Below are positions 52,721 through 61,274 of a stretch of 64,000 nt of DNA, piece by piece (positions within the stretch are counted from its first letter, which is position 1; each line of letters starts with the position of its first letter). A program made the position numbers and the translations under genes. Location of the stretch: contig DATMKQ010000466.1 of assembly GCA_035571275.1 (NCBI GenBank), forward strand, positions 1-64,000, given 5' to 3'. A model generated the notes under the pieces. The model saw only the letters and a list, made by a program, of their open reading frames with translations, was not told the origin of the DNA and searched no databases. The stretch is from Trebonia sp035571275. Its GTDB lineage: Bacteria; Actinomycetota; Actinomycetes; Streptosporangiales; Streptosporangiaceae.

Positions 52721-54451
52721 GTGCGTCCGGCCGTGACTAGCGAGTCTCCTGGCCTGACTTACAACAGCCGCAGCGGACGCTGGGTGATCGCTGGCACGGT
52801 GCTTGGCTCAGGTATCGCGGCGATCGACGCGACCGTGGTCGGCATCGCGCTGCCCGCGATTGGCAAAGACTTTCACGCGACGGTGGCCAGCCTCCAGTGG
52901 GTCGTGGATGGCTACACGCTGGCGCTGGCCGGATTGCTGCTGCTCGGTGGCGGGCTCGGCGATTCGTACGGGCGCAAGAAGGTCTTCATGATCGGCACGG
53001 TATGGTTCGCGCTCGCCTCCCTCGCCTGCGGTCTGGCGCCCACCGAAGGGTTCCTTATCTTTGCTCGTGTGCTGCAAGGGGCGGGGGCAGCGCTGCTGAC
53101 GCCCGGCAGCCTGGCGATCTTGCAGGCGTCGTTCAGTCCCGACGACCGTCCGAAGGCCATCGGCGCCTGGTCTGGCCTTGGCGGAGTCGCCACCGCGGTC
53201 GGGCCGTTCCTTGGCGGCTGGCTGATCAGCGCGGTGTCGTGGCGGCTGGTGTTCTTCATCAACCTCCCGGTCGCCGTCGCGGTCATCGCGATCGCGGCGC
53301 GGCATATTCCGGAATCGCGCTCGCCCGGCCCGCGGCGCCCCGTGGACGTGCCAGGCGCCATAATGATCAGCCTGGCTCTCGCGGCGATCACGTTCAGCCT
53401 GATCGCCGCGTCCGACGCCGGCTGGACGTCGCCGCGCGTGCTGACGACCCTGTTGGCCGGCGTGGTCTTGTTTGTGGCGTTCTGTATCACGGAAGCGCGC
53501 AGCCCGCACGCGCTGGTCCCGCTCGCCGTGTTCAAGTCCCGCCAGTTTTCGGCCGCCAACGCGGTCACCTTCGTGGTCTACGGGGCGCTGGGCGGCGCGC
53601 TGTTTCTGCTCCCTGTGGTGCTGCAGGAAGTCTGCGGTTACAGCCCGTTGGAGGCCGGCGTGGCGCTGCTGCCGGTGACCGTCATCATGCTCTTGCTGTC
53701 GGCCAGGTCGGCCGCGCTGGCCGCGCGGATCGGCCCCCGGCTGCAGATGAGCGTCGGCCCGCTGACGATCGCTGTGGGTATGACGCTGTTTACCCGTGTG
53801 AACAGCAGCGGCGACTACCTCACGCAGGTACTGCCGGCCTTGCTGGTATTCGGCTTCGGGCTGGCGATCAACGTGGCGCCGCTTACGGCCACCGCGCTGG
53901 CCGCGGCGCCCGCGGAGCTCGCGGGAACCGCGTCGGCGGTGAACAACGACGTGGCCCGGGTGGCGAGCCTGATCGCGGTCGCCGTGCTCCCCGGGCTGGC
54001 CGGCATCAGCGGGGACGCCTATCTGCACCCGGCGACGCTGCTTCATGGGTTCCACACGGCGATGCTGATATCCGCCGCGGTCGCCGGCGCCGGGGGCGTG
54101 CTCGCCGCGGCCACCATCCGCAATCCGGCCCGCGTCAAGGGACAGCCGGCGGCCGCCGCCAAGGACGAGACAGCGCTCAACAGCCCGACCTGCGCACTGG
54201 ACGCGCCGCCGCTGCGGACCACGTCCAACCGGTTACCCGCTTGCCGCCGCGGGATCGAACCCGTAAACGGTGATGGGACGGGCCCTGGGGTCCGTCCCAT
54301 CACCGTGAGCGGGAAGCCTGCCGTCAGGCGTGCGAGAGGTCGCGAACTTCCAGCTGGTGGACGATCCGCTCGGTGGTCGCCTCGTGGACGGCGAGGTCGG
54401 CCAGGGCGAGCACGCCGACCGCGATGGCGTCAGCGAACACGAGCCAGGTGA
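52721..54451 (+). CDS. MFS transporter, DHA2 family (14 helices), read-through C-terminus
   Basis: 576 residues. Motif A-type loop GGGLGDSYGRKKVFMIGT, motif C-type GAGAALLTPGSLAILQASFS and SGLGGVATAVGPFLGGWL mark a drug:H+ antiporter 2 family exporter. The start may be the GTG at 52733. After CALDAPPLR (about residue 505), where relatives normally end, the frame runs 60 more Arg-rich codons through a terminator hairpin (54267-54306) and antisense to the next gene. A TAA lies just before the hairpin in another frame (54264-54266), so a late frameshift or stop loss is likely. Confidence 0.88.
   Translation: MRPAVTSESPGLTYNSRSGRWVIAGTVLGSGIAAIDATVVGIALPAIGKDFHATVASLQWVVDGYTLALAGLLLLGGGLGDSYGRKKVFMIGTVWFALASLACGLAPTEGFLIFARVLQGAGAALLTPGSLAILQASFSPDDRPKAIGAWSGLGGVATAVGPFLGGWLISAVSWRLVFFINLPVAVAVIAIAARHIPESRSPGPRRPVDVPGAIMISLALAAITFSLIAASDAGWTSPRVLTTLLAGVVLFVAFCITEARSPHALVPLAVFKSRQFSAANAVTFVVYGALGGALFLLPVVLQEVCGYSPLEAGVALLPVTVIMLLLSARSAALAARIGPRLQMSVGPLTIAVGMTLFTRVNSSGDYLTQVLPALLVFGFGLAINVAPLTATALAAAPAELAGTASAVNNDVARVASLIAVAVLPGLAGISGDAYLHPATLLHGFHTAMLISAAVAGAGGVLAAATIRNPARVKGQPAAAAKDETALNSPTCALDAPPLRTTSNRLPACRRGIEPVNGDGTGPGVRPITVSGKPAVRRARGRELPAGGRSARWSPRGRRGRPGRARRPRWRQRTRAR
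54267..54306. terminator. Terminator inside the 3' end of the MFS frame
   Basis: A perfect 15-bp inverted repeat (ACGGTGATGGGACGG and its complement) with a 10-base loop, between the convergent MFS and four-helix membrane protein genes. Confidence 0.85.
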
Positions 54452-54704
54452 GCGCCGTTCCGGAGAAAGCCAGCGCGGCGACCAGCGACCAGAGGCCGAC
54501 GATGCCGATCAGGCCGTGCCCGGCGCGGTGCGAAACCGGCCGAGCCAGCAGGGCGCTGGCCACGGCGATGACGGTGATTCCTGTCGACACGCCGAACGCC
54601 GTCCAGCCGGCCGTTCCGGCCGACCACGCCATTGACGCGACCACTAGGAACGCGCCGGCGACGACGAACAGGCTGTCGACCAGGAACCGGGAACTGAGCT
54701 TCAT
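54324..54704 (-). CDS. Four-helix small membrane protein
   Basis: 126 residues from the ATG at 54704. Four hydrophobic segments: FLVDSLFVVAGAFLVVASMA, FGVSTGITVIAVASALLA, GLIGIVGLWSLVAALAFS and LVFADAIAVGVLALADLAV, followed by a short polar tail (EATTERIVHQLEVRDLSHA). It resembles SPW-repeat-like membrane proteins in size and helix count but no motif confirms it. Function unknown. Confidence 0.8.
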   Translation of the reverse strand: MKLSSRFLVDSLFVVAGAFLVVASMAWSAGTAGWTAFGVSTGITVIAVASALLARPVSHRAGHGLIGIVGLWSLVAALAFSGTALTWLVFADAIAVGVLALADLAVHEATTERIVHQLEVRDLSHA

Positions 54705-54866
54705 GACTGAGCACCTCCACGCGCGCTGCGTAACGTGCAGCGCAACCCTTTCCTTTTCAGGCGGGTCGCGGCGGGCACCCGCTCCCACGGTGCCCGTCCG
54801 GCTCGTCTGGCGGCCTCCCGAGCCGCCATTCGCGTGCAACCGTATAGCCCCCTTCCTATATTTCAC

Positions 54867-54912
54867 AATCCGGGCGAATCCATGACGTATGTGTCATCAA
54901 TTCGCCCGGATT
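54867..54912. repeat. Double palindrome
   Basis: AATCCGGGCGAAT pairs with ATTCGCCCGGATT, and inside it ATGAC pairs with GTCAT across a 6-base loop. It could be a terminator or a large operator; there is no gene ending nearby on the + strand. Confidence 0.7.
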
Positions 54913-54918
54913 GACCGG

Positions 54919-54966
54919 ATGAATGGCCCATGGAGCTGCCGATAGCCAGACGAATGGGACATTCAT
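54919..54966. repeat. Hairpin related to the one at 37733
   Basis: ATGAATGGCCCAT pairs with ATGGGACATTCAT (one mismatch). The GGCCCAT arms and the AGCTG-C-AT sequence of the loop are shared with the hairpin at 37733-37788, suggesting a repeated element of terminator type. Confidence 0.6.
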
Positions 54967-55087
54967 CTAAGGGCGCGGCGGCGGCGGATGACCGAGGAGC
55001 CCTGCAGGCGCGGGCCCCAGCTGGCCCCCGGGTGGGGCCTGCCCGGATACGCTCTGCGGAGAGGGAGATAACGCTGGAGGGATGGTC

Positions 55088-56359
55088 ATGACAGCTGACA
55101 GCGCGAGCATCGCGGGCGCCGAGCTGGCGGCGGGCGAGGCCGTGCGCGCGGCGGCGCAGGCGGCCCGCGGCACCGTGACCGGGCTGGCCGCCGCCCCGGA
55201 CAGCGCGATCGACGCCGCGCTCACCGCGATGGCGGACGCGCTGCAGGCCGCGGCACCCGCCGTCCTGCTTGCGAATGAGCAGGACATGCGGGATGCGGCT
55301 GAGCGCGGGCTGCCGGACGGGGTGCGCGACAGGCTGCGGCTCGACGAGCGCCGTCTGACGGCGATGGCCGCCCAGCTCAAGATCCTGGCCGACGTGCCTG
55401 CCGAACCTGCCAGCCGCAAGATCCGCGACTTGCCTGGCGGCCTCGTGCTCACCGAGCGCCGCCGGCCCGTCGGCGTGATCGGGGCGAACTTCGAGGCCAG
55501 GCCGAACGTCGTCGTGGATGTCGCCTCGCAGCTGATCAAGTCGCGCAACGCGGGTGTGCTCCGCACCGGAAGCGCGGCGCTCGGCTCGGCGATCGCGCTG
55601 GCGGACGAGGTGATCGCGCCGGCCCTGGCCAAGGCGGGGCTGGACCCCGCGGCCATCCAGCTACTCCGCGTGCCTGGCCAGGCGGCCGCGTACGCCCTAG
55701 TCCGCGAGCCGAAGCTGGTACCGCTTGTGATCTTGCGCGGGAGCGGTGCGAGCACCCGCTCGCTGGCTGCTGAAGGGGCAGCGCACGGGGTGCGAACCCT
55801 TGCCCATGCTGACGGCGGCGGGGTGCTTTATCTCCATTCTTCTGCTGAACGGACCGTGGCGACTGCCCTGATCACCGCCAGCCTGGACCGGCTCGGGGTG
55901 TGTAACAGGCTCAACCTGCTGCTGATCGACCACGAACTGTGGGACGCGTGGCTACCAGAAGTGGTGGCGCACCTCGACGGGCTCGGCATTACGGCCTCCC
56001 TGCCGCCGCACGACCATCCCGTCGGCTACGAGTGGGCCCTTGACCCCGAGCACGAGGCGACCGTCACGATCGCACCGGCCGGCAGCCCGGCCGAAGCGGC
56101 CGCGATCGCCAACGACGAGACCTCCGGCCTCGCCGCGGGGATCGTCGCCGCGGACCCGGACGCGGCGGCTGAGTTCCTCGCCGATTACGCGGGCACGGGT
56201 GCGTTCTGGAACGCGACCACCAGGCTGCTCGACGGCTTCAAGCTGCTCGAACTGCCGGAGACCGGGATCAACATCGACGCGGTGCCAGGGCCTCGGGGCC
56301 CGGTGACGTTCCGCGACCTATGGCTGCGGCAGTTCGTCGTCACGCCGGCGGCGGACTGA
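55088..56359 (+). CDS. proA: Gamma-glutamyl phosphate reductase
   Basis: 423 residues; the ATG at 55088 is preferred over 55082 because GGAGGG lies 6 bp upstream. It reduces gamma-glutamyl phosphate to glutamate semialdehyde in proline synthesis. Landmarks: GVIGANFEARPNVVVDVASQ, ILRGSGASTRSLA, the active-site cysteine in LDRLGVCNRLNLLLIDHELW and GTGAFWNATTRLLDGF. The C-terminal LPETGINIDAVPGPRGPVTF is also typical. proB is not adjacent in this window. Confidence 0.95.
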   Translation: MTADSASIAGAELAAGEAVRAAAQAARGTVTGLAAAPDSAIDAALTAMADALQAAAPAVLLANEQDMRDAAERGLPDGVRDRLRLDERRLTAMAAQLKILADVPAEPASRKIRDLPGGLVLTERRRPVGVIGANFEARPNVVVDVASQLIKSRNAGVLRTGSAALGSAIALADEVIAPALAKAGLDPAAIQLLRVPGQAAAYALVREPKLVPLVILRGSGASTRSLAAEGAAHGVRTLAHADGGGVLYLHSSAERTVATALITASLDRLGVCNRLNLLLIDHELWDAWLPEVVAHLDGLGITASLPPHDHPVGYEWALDPEHEATVTIAPAGSPAEAAAIANDETSGLAAGIVAADPDAAAEFLADYAGTGAFWNATTRLLDGFKLLELPETGINIDAVPGPRGPVTFRDLWLRQFVVTPAAD

Positions 56360-56424
56360 CCGCACCTCTCGTTGCCCGGGGCAGGTCGAGAGCCTGCGGA
56401 CGCGTGCCGCCTGTTCCGATCTTG

Positions 56425-57027
56425 ATGCCGATTTTGCTGCGCGAAGGTGCCTTCTGTGCGGATACTCGGCATGTGGTGGGCGAGGAGTTCGCGGCTCAGT
56501 TGGCGGCCGCGCAGGGGGGGAGCGAGGACGCATTCGCGGTCCTATGGCGAGATGCGAATCCCGCCTTGGTGCGCTACTTGCGGGTTGTCGCTTCTGAGCA
56601 CGCCGAAGACATCGCGGCGGAGACGTGGGTGCAGGTAGTCAGGGGACTGCCCAGGTTCTCCGGTGACGAGTCCGCGTGGCGGGCATGGCTGTTCACCACG
56701 GCCCGGCGGCGCCTGCTCGATCAGGTGCGGCTCCGCAAGCGTCACCCGGCCGAACCGCTCGACGAGATCAGCGTGGCCGAAGAGCCGCGTGCCGCGGCCG
56801 CGGAGGAGATCGCGATGGATAACCTCGCGACCGAGTGGGCGATGGAGCTGCTGTCGCGGTTGCCAGAACAGCAGGCGGAAGTGATCATGCTTCGCGTTCT
56901 CGCCGGGCTGGACACAGAGGTGGTCGCGGACATGCTCGGCCGGTCTCCCGGCGCGGTCCGGGTGGCCGCGCACCGCGGCCTGCGGAAGCTGGCCACTTTG
57001 CTGTCGGGGGCGGGTGTAACGCTTTGA
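56425..57027 (+). CDS. ECF RNA polymerase sigma factor
   Basis: About 200 residues; the start is uncertain (ATG at 56425 or a later GTG at VGEEFAAQL). Region 2: DAFAVLWRDANPALVRYLRV and EDIAAETWVQVVRGL; region 4: SRLPEQQAEVIMLRVLAGLD and ADMLGRSPGAVRVAAHRGL. Directly downstream, starting at 57054, is a single-helix membrane protein, the usual place for an anti-sigma factor. Target genes unknown. Confidence 0.92.
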   Translation: MPILLREGAFCADTRHVVGEEFAAQLAAAQGGSEDAFAVLWRDANPALVRYLRVVASEHAEDIAAETWVQVVRGLPRFSGDESAWRAWLFTTARRRLLDQVRLRKRHPAEPLDEISVAEEPRAAAAEEIAMDNLATEWAMELLSRLPEQQAEVIMLRVLAGLDTEVVADMLGRSPGAVRVAAHRGLRKLATLLSGAGVTL

Positions 57028-57053
57028 CCGGTTACGGCGTTCCAGACGATGAC

Positions 57054-58034
57054 ATGCCTGACAGCTTCCCACCACCGACGTGGGGTCCGCCGTTCGACGA
57101 GCGGAACCTCGATGCTCTGCTGTCCGGCCACCTGGCCGATACCCCGCAGGCGTTGCGCCAGGTCGCGGACGTACTGGCCGCGCTGCGCGCGGCACCGACA
57201 CCGGCCGAGCTGACCGGCGAGGCCGCGGCCCGCGCCGAGTTCCGCGCGCTCGCCGACTCCCTCGCACTTGGGCCGGACGAAGCGGCGCGCACCGACGGAT
57301 ACCCGTACGCCGAGGTGCTGTCGGCGCTTGCGCTGGATGGAACCGGTCGGCCCCCCGCGCGGCACCGAAGCATCCGGCGCGTCCGGGGCGCCGGGCCCGG
57401 TGGGCTCCCCGGGGGTCCCACCCGGCCGCATCGCCGTCGCCCGCGCGGCCGTCGGCTTGGCCGGAAGGGCGGGGTCTTGATGGCTGCCGCGGGCGGCGCC
57501 CTGGCTGTGGCGGTCATCGCGCTCGCCGTCAACATGCCTGGCTCCGCGCACCGTGGCGGTGGCTCATCCGCGGCCGGCGCACCGTCGGCGAGGCACACAT
57601 CCGGGGGCACTACGCCGTCTCAAAACGTGCAGGCAGGGTCGGCGTCGCCCGAGCCCTCTATCCAGGCGACGGCTACTCATGCCGCCCGCCAGACTGTTTC
57701 GCCCTCGCCCACCTCGTCGGCACAGTCCGAGGCTAGTAAGCTCTGCCGCGAGTTCTACGCGTACTTCTCGCACCCCCGGCCACACGCCTGGCCAGCAGAA
57801 CAGACTCTCTTCAGGCAGATCGCCGGGCTGGCCGGCGATCCATCCCCTTTCGATGTGAACAGTTACTGCGGCCCGTACGTCCGGGACATGTTCCCGCACG
57901 GTCTGCCGCCGATCCCTGGTTACCTGCAGGGTTTGCTGTCGGGGCCGCAGAACGGTACGAGCAACGACCAGCAGGGCCCAGCCAACGGCGGCCCCGGGCC
58001 GGGGACGATGAACGGGATTCCCGTAAACAGCTGA
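57054..58034 (+). CDS. Single-helix membrane protein, possible anti-sigma factor
   Basis: 326 residues from the ATG at 57054 (a TTG at 57024 overlapping the sigma stop is possible). A cytoplasmic N-terminal half (NLDALLSGHLADTPQALRQV, ADVLAALRAAPTPAELTGEA) resembles the N-terminal domain of some actinobacterial sigma-associated proteins. A membrane helix (VLMAAAGGALAVAVIALAVN) follows a basic stretch, then a Ser/Thr linker and a C-terminal extracellular part with CREFYAYFSHPRPHAWPAEQ and NSYCGPYVRDMF. Anti-sigma function is inferred from gene order only; no zinc motif is seen. Confidence 0.7.
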   Translation: MPDSFPPPTWGPPFDERNLDALLSGHLADTPQALRQVADVLAALRAAPTPAELTGEAAARAEFRALADSLALGPDEAARTDGYPYAEVLSALALDGTGRPPARHRSIRRVRGAGPGGLPGGPTRPHRRRPRGRRLGRKGGVLMAAAGGALAVAVIALAVNMPGSAHRGGGSSAAGAPSARHTSGGTTPSQNVQAGSASPEPSIQATATHAARQTVSPSPTSSAQSEASKLCREFYAYFSHPRPHAWPAEQTLFRQIAGLAGDPSPFDVNSYCGPYVRDMFPHGLPPIPGYLQGLLSGPQNGTSNDQQGPANGGPGPGTMNGIPVNS

Positions 58035-58047
58035 CCGCGGTTGCCGG

Positions 58048-58509
58048 TCAGCCGGGCTGCTCGGTGAGCGCCTTGACGACCGCCGCGCAGGCCTGCTCGA
58101 ACGCCGCGAGCTGGTCATCGGTCAGCCGGTCGAAGATCAGCTGACGGACTGCCGCTACGTGCCCGGGCGCGGCCGTGCGGATGGACTCGGTCCCGGCCTC
58201 GGTCAGGGTGACGAAGGCACCTCTCCCGTCGGCCTCGCACTCCTGCCTGCCGATCAGCCCGCGCCGCTGCATGCGGGTGAGCTGGTGCGAAAGGCGACTT
58301 TGCTCCCAGTTCAGCGCTTCGCAGATCTGGAACGGCCGCAGCCGTCGGTCAGGCGCCTCACTGAGCTGGACGAGTACCTCGTACTCCGGCAAGGTGAGCC
58401 CGGAATCCCGCTGTAGCTGCCGGTTGAGCTGGGCAGGCAGCAGCGAGCTCATCCGTAGGTAGGTACGCCACGCCCGCTGTTCGTCCGCGGTGAGCCAGGT
58501 GCCGCTCAT
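58048..58509 (-). CDS. MarR-family transcriptional regulator
   Basis: 153 residues; ATG at 58509. Winged-helix signature: LTLPEYEVLVQLSEAPDRRL, FQICEALNWEQSRLSHQLTR, MQRRGLIGRQECEADGRGAF and VTLTEAGTESI. Ligand-responsive repressor of unknown target. The neighbouring channel-like membrane protein gene lies upstream on the same strand, but a 50-bp gap separates them. Confidence 0.93.
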   Translation of the reverse strand: MSGTWLTADEQRAWRTYLRMSSLLPAQLNRQLQRDSGLTLPEYEVLVQLSEAPDRRLRPFQICEALNWEQSRLSHQLTRMQRRGLIGRQECEADGRGAFVTLTEAGTESIRTAAPGHVAAVRQLIFDRLTDDQLAAFEQACAAVVKALTEQPG

Positions 58510-58560
58510 ATCTCCAGCATAGCGCGCGGATTAATGACAAGTCATATATGGGCGGTTGGC

Positions 58561-59754
58561 TTACCGCCCGGGACCGTTGGGGGACTCGCGCAGGTCGGGG
58601 CGGCCGGGGGCCTCGAGGGTTTCAGGCTCGGGGGAACCCTTGGGTCGGCCGGTGGGCGGACGGTACGGCGGGATCGGTGTCGTCGGGTGGCGGCGGGGTC
58701 CCGACCACAGGGCCGGCACGGCGTCCACCGCTTCGGCGATCCCGTACGCCGCTTCCTCGTAGTTAACCCGCCAGCCTACGAAGTCCGGCCAGGCGTCGGC
58801 CGGGTCACGGGTGATCGGGAATCCGACCTTGCGCATGCGGTTGATGGCGTCAAGGAACTCGTCGTAGGTGAGCGTGATCCCGGCGTCGGGGTCCGCCTCC
58901 TCCGGCACCATCACGCCGAGAGCCCTCGATATCCGGCTGAAGCACTGGAATCCGGCGCGCAGACACAGCCTGGCCGGGACGGTCGGTGCTTCCTCAGGCG
59001 CGAGCGTGAGCATGAGCGCCGCCGAGTCGAGCACCGCGAGCAACGAGGTGACCCAGGACGACATGCTTTGCGGCGAGCGGAACCGGACCAGCGGCAGGTA
59101 CGTAGTGTGGCTCTCCGCGACGTCCGCGCACCAGCGTTCCCATGTCGAGTACAGGTCGGGCAGCGTGTCGAGCGTAGACACGCCGGAGCCGAGCGCGTAG
59201 TAGGTACGCGCGAGCAGTTCAGGACCCCAGCTTGGGACCCCCGCCCGCGCGTTGAGCAGCGCGACCTCGGTCTCCCGCCGGTTGAACGCCGCGTACAGCG
59301 TGGGCAGGTAGCCAACCTGGAGCGCGACCACGACCAGCCCGGTGGCCGCCGCGATGAACACGATCGCGGTTGGCATCGCGCCGGACGGTTCGGAGAAGCC
59401 GAGCGTGAACAGCGACGATCCCGCGTGGGTGACCGCGGCGCCAATGCCGCCGCTGGCGAACGGCCAGAGCAATAGCATGAAGCCGATAAACGCGAATCCT
59501 AGCCAGACGACAAGCTGCGTCAACAGGATCGCCGCCGCTTGCGTGGCCAGGATCCCGTCCCGCCTGCGGTATCCCGCGACGGACCTGGTCGCCAGACGGT
59601 AGACGGCGTTGACACCCCAGTCGACCCCCCTGGTCAGCCAGGAGCCAACCAATCTGGGCACGATCAGGGTTACTACGACGCTATGCCACGTGCTAAGGAC
59701 GAGCAGCGCTCCGCACACCGCCGCGACCCATCGGGCGGCGAGCGGTACCACCAT
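58561..59754 (-). CDS. Membrane protein with ion-channel-like pore segment
   Basis: 397 residues; ATG at 59754 with AGGAGG 4 bp upstream. Three or four N-terminal helices (WVAAVCGALLVLSTWHSVVV, LLTQLVVWLGFAFIGFMLLL, AIVFIAAATGLVVVALQVGY) include THAGSSLFTLGFSEPSG between helices two and three, which resembles the pore loop/selectivity filter (TLGFG-type) of two-TM potassium channels. A large cytoplasmic domain (about 175-345) and a Pro-rich tail follow. Channel function is inferred from this short motif. Confidence 0.65.
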   Translation of the reverse strand: MVVPLAARWVAAVCGALLVLSTWHSVVVTLIVPRLVGSWLTRGVDWGVNAVYRLATRSVAGYRRRDGILATQAAAILLTQLVVWLGFAFIGFMLLLWPFASGGIGAAVTHAGSSLFTLGFSEPSGAMPTAIVFIAAATGLVVVALQVGYLPTLYAAFNRRETEVALLNARAGVPSWGPELLARTYYALGSGVSTLDTLPDLYSTWERWCADVAESHTTYLPLVRFRSPQSMSSWVTSLLAVLDSAALMLTLAPEEAPTVPARLCLRAGFQCFSRISRALGVMVPEEADPDAGITLTYDEFLDAINRMRKVGFPITRDPADAWPDFVGWRVNYEEAAYGIAEAVDAVPALWSGPRRHPTTPIPPYRPPTGRPKGSPEPETLEAPGRPDLRESPNGPGR

Positions 59755-59775
59755 GGATCCTCCTGGCGCGTTACC

Positions 59776-61014
59776 CTAGCAGGCCTGATACGAAGCGTGA
59801 TACCCGGCCGGCGCGGGGCCGATCAGGTAGCTGCCGGCGTTCGGTTGCAGGTACAGAGTGATCGTCCAGGACGTGCACGAGGTCTTCGTGGGGCTTTCCG
59901 CGGGGCTCTGGTGGCTGGTGAACGACACGGTCGCGGCCTCCCCGCCGGCACTGGTGCCCGTGATGCCGGTTAGCGTCTCCGTGGAGTCCGTGGTGCTGCC
60001 GTAACCGGTATTGAAAGACGACGGTGTGTTGACGCTCTGCTCCCGCGCGTCGAGCAGGCTGCTGTACGCGGTGTAGTTGTGGCTGTTGATCGCCGTGAAG
60101 TACCTGTCGAGGAAAGCCGTGATGCGCGGCTCGGCGGGGTTGGCCGTAGCGCCGGCCGCGACGGTTACCCGAGCGGACGGCGAGACCTTCGGGCTGCTGG
60201 TGGGCGACGAAGTCGGTGATGTGGTCGCGGTGGCACGCGGCGAAGCCGGCGTCGTGGTCCCGGCGGCTTGCGTGGCCGGAGCGGAGAGCGTCGGATTGCC
60301 TGACGGCGGCGAGGCTGTCTTGTGGCCGGTAAAGTGCGAGACCAGCGCGTAGGCGCCGCCGCCGACCGCGAGCAGGACCACGACAAGCAGGATGGTCAAG
60401 ATGGCCGTTTGACTGCGGCGCAGCGGCGGCGTGCCGATGGTGCCAGGGACGTGCGGCGGCGACTGGTACGGCGGCTGCCCATACGGTCCCTGACCGGCCG
60501 GGGCCTGCCCAGGTGATCCCTGCGTGTACGACGCGGGGCCGTAGCCGTAGCCGCCCGGCCCGGACGGTCCTGACGGCCCGTATCCGCCCTGTCCGTAGGA
60601 TGGCGGTCCGTAAGACGGGCCGGACGGACCACCTGGGGTCGGCGGCGTTTCGGCCGGCCCGGCGAGCGGCTGCGGCGCCGGAGACGGCCCCGGCTTGTAC
60701 CAGTGCGTGTCCCACCGGGTCGGCTCGATGGTCGGCAGTTCCGCTTGCGGCGCCGCCCAGTCCGGCGGTTCGCCGGCGGATGGCACGGGTGCGACGGGCG
60801 TCTGCGCCGGAGCCACCGGTTCGACGGTGGTTTCTGAGGCCGGTGCCGGTTCGACGAATGTCTCCGGGGCTGGCGGCGGTTCGGCCGTGCTCGAGTCGGC
60901 TGGCGTCGGGTCCGTGGTGCTGGAGTCGGGGGCGTCGCCGAACTGCGCTCCGCATCCTGTGCAGAACTCCCCCGTCCCGGTGCGCTGTCGCCCGCACTTG
61001 CTGCAGAAACCCAT
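59776..61014 (-). CDS. Zinc-ribbon, proline-rich single-helix protein
   Basis: 412 residues; ATG at 61014. The N-terminus CSKCGRQRTGTGEFCTGCG is a zinc ribbon. A long acidic, then Pro/Gly/Tyr-rich disordered region follows (PSYGQGGYGPSGPSGPGGYG), a membrane helix (TAILTILLVVVLLAVGGGAY) and an external domain (about 290-412, RITAFLDRYFTAINSHNYTA to YLIGPAPAGYHASYQAC). The layout resembles actinobacterial proteins with a zinc-ribbon and a Wzz/NTF2-like external part. Function unknown. Confidence 0.82.
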   Translation of the reverse strand: MGFCSKCGRQRTGTGEFCTGCGAQFGDAPDSSTTDPTPADSSTAEPPPAPETFVEPAPASETTVEPVAPAQTPVAPVPSAGEPPDWAAPQAELPTIEPTRWDTHWYKPGPSPAPQPLAGPAETPPTPGGPSGPSYGPPSYGQGGYGPSGPSGPGGYGYGPASYTQGSPGQAPAGQGPYGQPPYQSPPHVPGTIGTPPLRRSQTAILTILLVVVLLAVGGGAYALVSHFTGHKTASPPSGNPTLSAPATQAAGTTTPASPRATATTSPTSSPTSSPKVSPSARVTVAAGATANPAEPRITAFLDRYFTAINSHNYTAYSSLLDAREQSVNTPSSFNTGYGSTTDSTETLTGITGTSAGGEAATVSFTSHQSPAESPTKTSCTSWTITLYLQPNAGSYLIGPAPAGYHASYQAC

Positions 61015-61274
61015 GACCCCCCGACCCTTTCGCTACAGAGAAGCGCTCCGCCGATCGTACGGTCCCAAAGACGCTCCGGCGTTTGGTTTGGATGTCCCTT
61101 TCGCGCAAAATCTGAGAGATAGTCTGTGGGCAGGCACGACACACATCCCAGGAGTTGAGGTGGCCGGCTAACCACGCACGCTCTGACGTCAGCTTTTGTC
61201 ATTGCGTGCTGCACGCGATCGCAGCACCCTTCCGCCTAGGTTCCGCCTAGCTTCCGCCGAGGGGCGATGTGGCC

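Larger units (their letters stand above)
54705..55087. other. Intergenic region with two large hairpins
   Basis: 383 bp without a gene between the divergent membrane-protein and proA genes. It contains hairpins at 54867-54912 and 54919-54966, and an AT-rich patch (54850-54900) that could hold a promoter. Confidence 0.6.

Noticed and set aside
54243..54266. tRNA T-arm-like GGGTTCGATCCC on the minus strand
   Set aside because: No D-arm, anticodon arm or acceptor stem can be built around it; it lies in the MFS 3' end and the match is probably chance.
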